A stretch of 6,582 bases of DNA from JAEUIZ01 sp046155605 (GTDB taxonomy: Bacteria > Planctomycetota > Phycisphaerae > Phycisphaerales > UBA1924), in NCBI GenBank assembly GCA_046155605.1, contig JBJXFQ010000030.1:1-6582 (forward strand). Direction: 5' to 3'. Below are positions 1-5,871 of the stretch, piece by piece. Below the pieces are notes generated by a model. It saw only the letters and a program-made list of their open reading frames with translations, did not search any database and was not told the origin of the DNA. The translations under genes and the position numbers were made by a program. Each line of letters opens with the position of its first letter. Position 1 is the stretch's first letter.

Positions 1-216
1 TCACGCGGTGCCAAGCTGGTGTTCCTGCCGCCCTACAGCCCCGACCTCAACCCCATCGAGATGGTGTTCTCAAAGATCAAGCAACTGCTCCGATCGCTGG
101 AATGCCGGACCCGCGAAACGCGCTGGAATCGCATCCAATCGGTCATCGACACCGTTACCGCCTCCGACGCCCAGCACTGCTTTGCGCATTGTGGCTACAC
201 GCTACGAAAGAACTGA
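1..216 (+). CDS. IS630-family transposase, C-terminal fragment (5' end outside window)
   Basis: This is the last 71 codons of a DDE transposase, open from the first base of the window and ending at TGA 214-216. The diagnostic IS630/Tc1-mariner C-terminal block is clear: LPPYSPDLNPIE at residues 9-20 of the fragment, whose Glu (codon 58-60) is the third acidic residue of the DDE catalytic triad, followed by the usual Lys/Arg-rich helix (FSKIKQLLRS). The closing residues (HCGYTLRKN) also match the normal end of this family, so the 3' end looks intact. The two catalytic Asp residues and the N-terminal helix-turn-helix lie upstream of the window, so whether the element is functional cannot be judged. 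Such proteins cut and paste their element into TA dinucleotides. The family call is very secure; the exact IS is not identified. Confidence 0.93.
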   Translation, partial: SRGAKLVFLPPYSPDLNPIEMVFSKIKQLLRSLECRTRETRWNRIQSVIDTVTASDAQHCFAHCGYTLRKN

Positions 217-227
217 GGTTGCTCTAA
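1..227 (+). mobile_element. IS630-family insertion sequence, right end (partial)
   Basis: The end of the transposase gene implies that one terminus of an IS630-type element lies shortly after base 216. IS630 elements duplicate a TA target, and TA dinucleotides occur just downstream (for example 225-226), but the partner inverted repeat is outside the window. The boundary given here is therefore a guess, while the presence of the element rests on the transposase. Confidence 0.5.
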
Positions 228-539
228 TACCCCGTCTGAGCGCTCGCCAATCACGCGAGCGGCTTCGGCGGTCGGTACGGGTCGCCGAAATACATAGGCA
301 CCTTCGGCAGCGGGTGCGTCGAGCCTCAATCGAAGACGTTCGAGGAAGCCATCAAGTTCTGCAAAGTCCGACTCGCCGCCCCCCGTCATAGTCCTTTCGG
401 TCTGCAGGCGCCATGCCCGGCGCAAATGGAGGCTTTGCGGAAGTTCTGTCAGTCAGCGCTGATCCCGACCCCTCGCACGCATCCCACGGGGTGGATCGTC
501 GCTGCGTCGCTGGCATGATCGTCGCCCGGCAGCCGCAAC
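217..539. other. Intergenic region between IS630 end and kinase 3' end; start-less coding-like frame
   Basis: No gene with a start and ribosome-binding site is visible. One plus-strand frame (240-518, stop TGA 516-518) is open for 92 codons and has GC-rich third positions over its first half, with a protein-like stretch (TFEEAIKFCKVRLAA), but it has no ATG near its beginning and follows two in-frame stops (225-227 and 237-239). It could be a decayed gene fragment. An inverted repeat with 7-base arms, TTCGGCG 264-270 and CGCCGAA 283-289, lies inside it. A 10-base palindrome, TCAGCGCTGA, is at 453-462. Neither is followed by a T-run in the orientation needed to end the kinase transcript. No clear terminator for the kinase gene was found. 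Confidence 0.35.
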
Positions 540-3350
540 CTACTGTCCCACGATCGTGCGCGCCTCATGGACCAGCCACCGCGCGTAGTTTTGGTTCGAA
601 CGTCTCCCCAGTTCGGACTCTTCGATGCCGCTCAGCGCACGAGCGAGGGCCACGCGCGACTCCGTCGCTCGGCCCATCCGCGCGAGGCACATGGCGATGT
701 ACGCCACGGACTCTGATTCGCGCTTCAGCCCCCCGATCTGCCGTGCTGAGGCCGCCTTCTCCACCGCCGTGAGTTCGTCGAGCGCGAGCGCGAACTTGCC
801 CACGCGAAGCAGGGCCACTCCGTGTGTTCGCTCCGCATACCACCTAGCGTCGCAGGTAGCCGGCTCCGGGCATCGACTGTCATGCACTTGCAAGGCCCGC
901 TCCGTCCACGCGAGTGCCCGCTCCGCCAGAGCCGGGTCATGCGACAAGTCCTCGTCGCGGAGGATGCGCCCCGCCGCGGTGTTGAGCCAGCGCCAGTTGC
1001 CGTCCATCGCCCGCGCCGCGTCCTCGGCGTATGTGCGCGCGGTGCCGTCCAAATCGGCACGATCCGCCAGCGCTCGCACGACCGACTCGGCGTCACCCAA
1101 CTCGAAAAGCAGGGGCTCGGCCACCTGTCGCGCTTGGACGAGCGCGGCGATATTGACCGACTTCAGAGGCTGCTCCATCAGCGCACCGAGCGCGGGACGA
1201 TGCAACTCGCTCACCTCGAAGGTCGCAAGAACGCGCCCGCTCGAATCGATCCGCGCCCGTGACTCCACGGTCGGCGAGGCCGCTGCGATCGGCAGAAGCG
1301 CATCGATCTGCGCGACCACTTCGTACCCGCCGCCAGCAGAACGCCCCACGGCTTCGAGGTAACGGACAATCCACGGCGAGTCGGACCTCGCCAGTTCGAT
1401 TGGCGGACGCACCAGACACCATCGCGCCGCGGCAAGTTCGGGCTCGACGTTCGTGCGCGCCGGCACGAGAACGCCCCGCACGTCGGCTGGCGCGATCGCC
1501 GCGATCATGGTGGTCGTCGCCCTCACATCCTTGCACCATCGCCGATCCCACGCCGCCAGATCGGGCGACCACTCGCTCATCAACGGGCACTCGACGGTGA
1601 GCACGAGTTGCCGTGCATCGGCGTCCCAGAACGCGTGCCGGAAGCGCCCCCAGGTCCACATCTCGCGGAGCACGATCAGCCGTGCGTCGTACACCCGCAG
1701 CAGGCCGATCCGAGACAACGGCAGTACGTCCTCGGAAGGGCGGAGAGTCACCACCAACTCTCGCCCAGGCGACTTCACGATGACGTCTGCCAGGAAGCCC
1801 TGTTCCATGACAAATGGCTGCTCGCGTTGGGGCGAGTCCGTGAGCCAATCAGGAACCGGTACGTTTGTAAGTGCATCGGACGCGACAACACTGTGATCGT
1901 CGCTCAGCGCCATGATGGGAGTGGAGCGGCTCGTGGCGCTTGGAATTGACTTGATGACTGCGATGCCGTGCTCCGCTCGCTCGGACTGCTTGAGCGACAC
2001 CATGAAGAGCCGCTCGCCGCCGACGTGGCCCTGCGACGAGTCATCGCCGGAGTCCGACGGCCGCACGGCCTGTCCCGCGGCGAGGGTTGCCAGAGTTCTT
2101 TGGAGCGCCCGGCCGGCCGCGCGATCGTTCGACCACGCGGCACCGAGCGCGGCGACGACGACAATTGATGCGGCGACAGTCGCTAGTGATGCCGTCAGCC
2201 CCGGCCTCCGGCGTACGAAGAGCCGCAGCCGGTGGGCGGCGCTGGAGCGCCGCGCGGCAATGGGCTCGGATCGCAGGAACCTCCGGAGATCCTCGCCGAG
2301 CGCGCCCGCCGACTGGTACCGCCGCCCCGGCAATCGTTCCATCGCGTGGAGGATGATCGTCTCGACATCGCGCGGAACGCCCGGCGCGACAGACGTCGGC
2401 CGTGGCACTTGCGCCTCCGCAATCCGCCGAACGGCTTCCGCCGTCGAGAGGCTCTCAAACGACTGCCAGGGCTTCCCGCACGCCAGTTCATACAGGATCG
2501 CTCCGAGCGCGAAGACGTCCGCAGCCGCGTCCACGTCTCCACCCCCGCACTGCTCCGGCGACATGTACTGGAGCGTCCCGATGAGGTGTCCGGCGTTCGT
2601 TGCCGCCGTGCGCTCGGACTCTGGCCATCGCGCCACCCCAAAGTCGATGATCCGAGGCGTGCCGTCGCGGCCCACGAGGATGTTCGCGGGCTTGAGGTCG
2701 CGATGCACGACGAGTTGTCGGTGCGCCTGCTGCACGCCCTCGCAGACACGCGCGAGCAAGTCGAGGCGTGCCGACAGCGTGAGGCGCTCTTCGTCGCAAT
2801 ACCGCGTCAGCGACCGCGCGCCGGGCACGAGTTCCATCGCGAAGTACGGCGTCTGCTCGCCCGCGCCCGACGCCAGCAGCCCGGCCTCGTACACCCGCGC
2901 GATGCACGGATGGCTCAGCCTCGCCAACAGCCGCGATTCGTCGCGGAATCGCTGGATATTCGGCCGCGTTGCCAGGCCGTCACGGAGTACCTTGAGCGCG
3001 ACGTGCCGGTTCGGGTCGTCCTGTTCCGCCTCGTACACCGTCCCCATCGCGCCCTCGCCCAGTATCCCAACGATCCGGTAGCGACCGACGCGCGCTCCAG
3101 CCGCCAGTCGCGGGGCTGGTTCTTCCCTGAGACGCGCCGCCACCTCGCGAACCGCCGCCGAGTCGGGAGAGAGCACTGGCGTTGCGAGGAAACTGCCGGC
3201 GTCCGAGTCCGCCGCGAGAATCGACTCCACCCCGGCCCGCAGCGACTCGTCGCCTCCGCACCGGGAATCGAGGAACGCGGCCCGCTCGGCCGGGTCGAGC
3301 GTCCGGGCTTCCAGGAACAACATCTCCGCCGGCGTGCGCTGGTCGTTCAT
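540..3350 (-). CDS. Membrane-anchored Hanks-type Ser/Thr protein kinase with TPR-like C-terminus
   Basis: This is a 936-residue kinase starting at ATG 3350-3348. That start is preferred over an in-frame ATG at 3389 because it overlaps the sigma-factor stop as ATGA and has GGAG at 3362-3359, 8 nt upstream. Residues 1-60 match the leader common in planctomycete-type kinases (DPAERAAFLDSRCGGD, then a VESILAAD-like segment). The kinase domain spans about residues 91-357 and every catalytic element is present: Gly-rich loop GEGAMG 98-103, Lys120, Glu138 of helix C, HRDLKPAN 216-223, DFG 236-238, SPE 264-266 and Asp278. One hydrophobic segment at about 389-406 should span the membrane, placing residues 407-936 outside the cytoplasm. 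Residues 800-910 look like TPR helices. Residues 445-740 match nothing I recognise; Trp-rich strands near 564-606 may be degenerate beta-propeller blades. It is co-transcribed with the upstream ECF sigma factor, which may be a phosphorylation target (inference). It ends at TAG 542-540. Confidence 0.95.
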   Translation of the reverse strand: MNDQRTPAEMLFLEARTLDPAERAAFLDSRCGGDESLRAGVESILAADSDAGSFLATPVLSPDSAAVREVAARLREEPAPRLAAGARVGRYRIVGILGEGAMGTVYEAEQDDPNRHVALKVLRDGLATRPNIQRFRDESRLLARLSHPCIARVYEAGLLASGAGEQTPYFAMELVPGARSLTRYCDEERLTLSARLDLLARVCEGVQQAHRQLVVHRDLKPANILVGRDGTPRIIDFGVARWPESERTAATNAGHLIGTLQYMSPEQCGGGDVDAAADVFALGAILYELACGKPWQSFESLSTAEAVRRIAEAQVPRPTSVAPGVPRDVETIILHAMERLPGRRYQSAGALGEDLRRFLRSEPIAARRSSAAHRLRLFVRRRPGLTASLATVAASIVVVAALGAAWSNDRAAGRALQRTLATLAAGQAVRPSDSGDDSSQGHVGGERLFMVSLKQSERAEHGIAVIKSIPSATSRSTPIMALSDDHSVVASDALTNVPVPDWLTDSPQREQPFVMEQGFLADVIVKSPGRELVVTLRPSEDVLPLSRIGLLRVYDARLIVLREMWTWGRFRHAFWDADARQLVLTVECPLMSEWSPDLAAWDRRWCKDVRATTTMIAAIAPADVRGVLVPARTNVEPELAAARWCLVRPPIELARSDSPWIVRYLEAVGRSAGGGYEVVAQIDALLPIAAASPTVESRARIDSSGRVLATFEVSELHRPALGALMEQPLKSVNIAALVQARQVAEPLLFELGDAESVVRALADRADLDGTARTYAEDAARAMDGNWRWLNTAAGRILRDEDLSHDPALAERALAWTERALQVHDSRCPEPATCDARWYAERTHGVALLRVGKFALALDELTAVEKAASARQIGGLKRESESVAYIAMCLARMGRATESRVALARALSGIEESELGRRSNQNYARWLVHEARTIVGQ
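3347..3350 (-). other. ATGA stop/start overlap coupling sigma factor and kinase
   Basis: On the minus strand the kinase ATG (3350-3348) and the sigma-factor TGA (3349-3347) share bases in an ATGA quartet. Such overlaps usually mean translational coupling and a common transcript, so the two proteins should be made in linked amounts. Confidence 0.85.
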
Positions 3351-3940
3351 CGGGCATGCTCCGCCTTCGCCAGTTCGGTGCGCAGCCACGCGCGGGCCAG
3401 GCGCCAGTCTTCCTCCACCGCCCGATCCGAGATGCCCAGCACCTGCGCCACGTCCTGGACCCTTAGCCCCCCGAAGAACCGCAACTCCACCACCCGAGCC
3501 CGCCGCTCGTGCGTCGCGGCCAGGCGCTCGAGCGCCTCGTGCAGCGCGAGCACGTCAACGCCCGATGCCGCAGCCGCCACGTCCGAGACGTCCTCGAGCA
3601 CTACGCGATCTTCGGACATCTTCGGCGCAGAGCCGCCGCGCTTCTGCCGCAACTTGCCGCGCGCGTGGTCCACCAGGACGCGGCGGATCGTGATCGCGGC
3701 CAGCGCCATCACATGCGCCTTGTTCTTCCAGTCGAGTTCGCGTTGCCCCAGAAGCCGCAGCAGCGCCTCGTGCGCGAGAGCCGTGGCCTGCAACGTGTGC
3801 CCCGGATGCTCGCGCAACAGGGCCGTTGCGGCGAGGGCCCGGAGTTCGGTGTAGAGGAGGTCCGACAGGCGAGCCGTCGCCTCGAGCGACCCCGCGGCCA
3901 CGCCCTTCGCCAGCGCCGTTGCGTCAATCTCGGTGCCCAT
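3347..3940 (-). CDS. ECF-subfamily RNA polymerase sigma factor (Sigma70_ECF / SigX6 type)
   Basis: This 197-residue protein directs RNA polymerase to specific promoters. Region sigma-2 lies at about residues 16-95, with the family hallmark GHTLQATALAHEALLRL (47-63), a W at 71, and the conserved IRRVLVDHAR segment (85-94) followed by a basic KLRQKRGG run. Region sigma-4 lies at about 131-190, with ELRFFGGL and a helix-turn-helix (VQDVAQVLGISDRAVEEDW, 161-179). Size and architecture are normal for the Sigma70_ECF family that is expanded in Planctomycetes and often sits beside Ser/Thr kinases. The start at 3940 has GGGAG at 3951-3947, 6 nt upstream; an in-frame ATG at 4072 would add 44 residues of low-complexity Arg/Ser/Pro sequence and run over the neighbour's leader, so it is rejected. 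No anti-sigma factor gene is adjacent; the kinase downstream, overlapping by 4 bases, takes the place where one might be expected. Confidence 0.95.
   Translation of the reverse strand: MGTEIDATALAKGVAAGSLEATARLSDLLYTELRALAATALLREHPGHTLQATALAHEALLRLLGQRELDWKNKAHVMALAAITIRRVLVDHARGKLRQKRGGSAPKMSEDRVVLEDVSDVAAAASGVDVLALHEALERLAATHERRARVVELRFFGGLRVQDVAQVLGISDRAVEEDWRLARAWLRTELAKAEHAR
3359..3362 (-). promoter_or_regulatory. Shine-Dalgarno of the kinase gene
   Basis: GGAG on the minus strand, 8 nt before the ATG at 3350 and inside the sigma-factor coding region. It decides the kinase start in favour of 3350 over the in-frame ATG at 3389. Confidence 0.7.
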
Positions 3941-3946
3941 GCTGCG

Positions 3947-3951
3947 CTCCC
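3947..3951 (-). promoter_or_regulatory. Shine-Dalgarno of the ECF sigma factor gene
   Basis: GGGAG on the minus strand, 6 nt before the ATG at 3940. It supports the 197-residue protein rather than the longer open frame beginning at 4072. Confidence 0.75.
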
Positions 3952-4074
3952 TGGTGCCGCGCCAGTCTACCGCGCAACGGCGGATTGGCTGCGCCGGGCT
4001 CGATGGACTGTCGCGTAGTGCTGGCCGAGGGCCACTGCGTCGCTCCACGGAGGGACTGGCCCGCAACCCCAATC

Positions 4075-4080
4075 AAGGAG
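4075..4080 (+). promoter_or_regulatory. Shine-Dalgarno of the Kelch/GC-dockerin gene
   Basis: A strong AAGGAG lies 6 nt before ATG 4087. It fixes the start there and rules out the upstream extension of the same frame to 3826, which would overlap the sigma-factor gene on the other strand. Confidence 0.85.
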
Positions 4081-4086
4081 ACTCCG

Positions 4087-5661
4087 ATGACGATGACACA
4101 AAGCACAACGAGGATCGTCGTCCGTCACAGCCAGCGCGGCAACGCACCGTTCGCGAGTGGGCGCACGTCGGCCGCGAGCGGCGCGACCTGCTCCCTCGCG
4201 CGCCCCGCCTCTGCTGCGGCGCTTCTCTGCATCGCCGCCATCTGCGCTCCCGCAAGTGCGCAGTGCGGCGGCCCGTGGGTGCAAATCAGCCCACCTGTCT
4301 CGCCAGAGGGACGCGACAACATCGCGATGACTTATGACAGCGCCCGTCAGCGCGTCGTGCTCTTCGCCGGCATCCGCAGCGTCAACGGGCCGATCTATTA
4401 CCGTGATACCTGGGAGTTGGACGGCACGACGTGGACGCAGCGCGCCACCACCGGGCCTTCCGCGACACACTTTGCGCCGCTCGCGTTCGACGCGGCCCGC
4501 GGCGTCACCGTGCTCTTCGGCGGCCGAAACGGTGCCAGCGCCTCGTTCCTCAATCAGACCTGGCTTTGGAATGGTTCCCAATGGACCCAGGCTGCCGTCC
4601 AAGGCCCTTCGGCGCGCGGCGCGCATGTGCTCGCCTATGATCCGATCCGCGCCAAGGTGCTGCTCTTCGGAGGCCAAGGCATCGGCGGGGCGCTGCTTGG
4701 AGATACATGGGAGTGGGACGGCGCTGCGTGGACATCGATACCAACGCCAGCGCCCAGTCCGATCGCCCGTCGCTACGCTCAGGCCGCCTTCTACCCGCCG
4801 CGCGGCAAGATCGTTCTCTACGGCGGGCTCGGATCATCGGGCGTCAGGCTTGGTGACATGTGGGAGTGGGCCGGCGACCACTGGGAGCAGATCGCGCAGA
4901 ACGGTCCGCCGCGCGTCTCCCACGCCATGGCCGCAGACGCCACCAGCCTCCTCGTCTTTGGCGGCGCTGATCCTGTCGGCCAGGGGATTCAGTCCACCAT
5001 GATCTTTCGCAACGGCGCTTGGACCGAGTACACCGGCCTCGCGCCCCGGGCACGCTCCACGACCATGGCCTATGACCAGGCACGCGGCAGATTCATGATC
5101 TTCAGCGGGTACACCCTCGACAGCCCGCAGAATCCGGCCGATACCTGGGCCTTCCCGACCGCCATCGACATCGCCCAGGGGCCGGTGTCGGCCACCGTGT
5201 GCCCCGGCGCAGACGCAACGTTCACCGTCATCGCTCGTGGCGACGGCCCCATCTCGCATCAGTGGCAGATACAAACTGCGCCAGCAACCTGGACTCCCTT
5301 CGGCATCGGCCCGCTCCCGCTTCCGTGCGGCGGCGAGGCGATCGCCTCAACACCGCAGAATGCCACCACGCAGATCCTGATCTCGCCCTGCGCCGGCGTC
5401 ACGAACTACCAGGTCCGGTGCGTGGCTTCTAACGCCTGCGGAAGCGTGCCGAGCAACCCCGCTGTCTACGCGGTGTGCTACGCCAACTGCGACTGCTCAC
5501 TCACGTCCCCCGCGCTCAATACCGCCGACTACATCTGCTTTCTGAACAAGTACGCCGCGGGAGACTCCTCCGCCAACTGCGACGGTTCGACCAGCCCTCC
5601 GACGATGAACGTCGCCGACTTCATCTGTTTCTTGAATTCGTTCGCTGCCGGTTGCCCGTAG
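4087..5661 (+). CDS. Exported Kelch-repeat protein with Ig-like domain and C-terminal GC-type dockerin
   Basis: This 524-residue protein starts at ATG 4087 behind AAGGAG. It has an export signal with an unusually long polar N-region (about 1-40), a hydrophobic core (ASAAALLCIAAICAP, 41-55) and a likely cleavage site after ASA at residue 58. Residues 79-357 hold six Kelch-type motifs of about 45-50 residues, each running roughly AYD-x-R-x-VLLFGG, then DTWEWDG-x-WT; six would make one complete beta-propeller. Residues 361-463 resemble an Ig-like domain (QWQIQ near 392-396, YQVRCVASNACG at 441-452). Residues 466-523 are two Cys-rich repeats (ADYICFLNKYAAG and ADFICFLNSFAAGC) typical of the GC-type dockerin tail of Phycisphaerales surface or secreted proteins. 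No catalytic motif is seen; ligand binding or protein-protein interaction at the cell surface is the likely role. It is transcribed divergently from the sigma-kinase pair, which may control it (inference). Confidence 0.92.
   Translation: MTMTQSTTRIVVRHSQRGNAPFASGRTSAASGATCSLARPASAAALLCIAAICAPASAQCGGPWVQISPPVSPEGRDNIAMTYDSARQRVVLFAGIRSVNGPIYYRDTWELDGTTWTQRATTGPSATHFAPLAFDAARGVTVLFGGRNGASASFLNQTWLWNGSQWTQAAVQGPSARGAHVLAYDPIRAKVLLFGGQGIGGALLGDTWEWDGAAWTSIPTPAPSPIARRYAQAAFYPPRGKIVLYGGLGSSGVRLGDMWEWAGDHWEQIAQNGPPRVSHAMAADATSLLVFGGADPVGQGIQSTMIFRNGAWTEYTGLAPRARSTTMAYDQARGRFMIFSGYTLDSPQNPADTWAFPTAIDIAQGPVSATVCPGADATFTVIARGDGPISHQWQIQTAPATWTPFGIGPLPLPCGGEAIASTPQNATTQILISPCAGVTNYQVRCVASNACGSVPSNPAVYAVCYANCDCSLTSPALNTADYICFLNKYAAGDSSANCDGSTSPPTMNVADFICFLNSFAAGCP
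5482..5658 (+). repeat. Tandem GC-type dockerin repeats (protein-level duplication)
   Basis: Two copies of about 28 residues stand back to back: residues 466-493 and 496-523 of the Kelch protein. Both run A-N-C-D, a Ser/Pro-rich spacer, then (L/M)-N-x-A-D-(Y/F)-ICFLN-x-(Y/F)-AAG. They align well as protein but less well as DNA, so the duplication is old. The first copy has Cys (NCDCS) where the second has Gly (NCDGS), and only the second ends in Gly-Cys. In Phycisphaerales such tails are found on many otherwise unrelated secreted proteins and are thought to be surface-anchoring or docking modules. Confidence 0.8.
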
Positions 5662-5871
5662 CCCGCCACTTCGAGGGTCCATCCCGGTAGCGCTTTCAGT
5701 TGATAGTTCTACTATTGATGATCTCTGCGCGGATAGTGACACGATGAGTCACAGGGGAATCCCGGCGTGATCGAAGGCGGAGGCAAGCAGGTTGGGCTGG
5801 CAACGCTGGCGGATGAGCGAGCGGCGGACATGGCCGCGGAGGTCGTCGCGGTTGGCGGGTGCGAGGTGCGC
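5662..5871. other. Convergent intergenic region with possible gene remnant cut by the IS3 element
   Basis: No complete gene is visible. Weak hairpins occur: ATAGT-tct-ACTAT near 5704-5716 and GTGAC-acgatga-GTCAC at 5736-5752; neither is a canonical terminator with a T-run. From 5740 to the presumed IS boundary the sequence is coding-like on both strands. On plus, a 35-codon frame begins at GTG 5767 and stops at TGA 5872-5874, inside the presumed IS end. On minus, a frame entering from the IS runs to TGA 5751-5749. Both have about 80-86 percent G or C at third positions, so the strand cannot be decided. I recognise neither peptide. Confidence 0.35.

Larger units (their letters stand above)
3941..4086. 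promoter_or_regulatory. Divergent intergenic region, presumed promoters for sigma-kinase unit and Kelch gene
   Basis: This 146-bp gap lies between two divergent starts and must carry, or be close to, promoters for both directions. I see no convincing -35/-10 pair. The best -10-like hexamer for the sigma gene is TAGACT on the minus strand (3969-3964), with no good -35. On the Kelch side there is nested symmetry: TGGCC-gag-GGCCA at 4022-4034, CTCC-ac-GGAG at 4043-4052, and GGGCCA 4029-4034 pairing with TGGCCC 4057-4062 across 22 nt. This could form a leader hairpin or an operator, though short GC-rich repeats also arise by chance. ECF-dependent promoters are often not recognisable without the regulon. 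Confidence 0.45.

Noticed and set aside
195..425. A 76-codon minus-strand frame next to the IS630 end
   Set aside because: Its third-position G/C content (under 60 percent) is much lower than in the real genes here, it ends inside the transposase gene, and it has no recognisable homology.
1093..1848. A 251-codon minus-strand frame inside the kinase gene
   Set aside because: It is an out-of-frame shadow of the kinase's extracytoplasmic region, with Arg/Gly/Ala-rich composition and no domain.
1912..3081. A 389-codon plus-strand frame antisense to the kinase
   Set aside because: It has Ser/Arg-rich shadow composition and is covered by the intact kinase domain on the minus strand.
3351..3389. 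Longer kinase start at 3389
   Set aside because: It adds 13 residues inside the sigma-factor gene with no matching Shine-Dalgarno; ATGA at 3350 with GGAG 8 nt upstream fits better, and the family leader starts just after it.
2232..3854. A 540-codon open frame on the plus strand, antisense to the kinase and sigma factor
   Set aside because: It is a shadow of GC-rich coding DNA: Arg/Pro/Ala-rich, matches no domain, and lies over complete, motif-verified genes on the other strand.
3941..4072. Longer sigma-factor start at 4072
   Set aside because: The added 44 residues are low-complexity and unlike the family, and the ATG at 3940 has its own well-spaced GGGAG.
3826..4086. In-frame upstream extension of the Kelch gene to 3826
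   Set aside because: It would overlap the sigma-factor gene on the opposite strand and place 87 residues before the signal peptide, whereas AAGGAG sits 6 nt before ATG 4087.
3967..4677. A 236-codon minus-strand frame antisense to the Kelch gene
   Set aside because: It crosses the divergent promoter gap and the signal peptide region of a well-supported gene, and its composition is that of an antisense shadow.
5704..5752. Short hairpins as a terminator after the Kelch gene
   Set aside because: The arms are 5 bp and neither is followed by a T-run, so they are not reported as a terminator.
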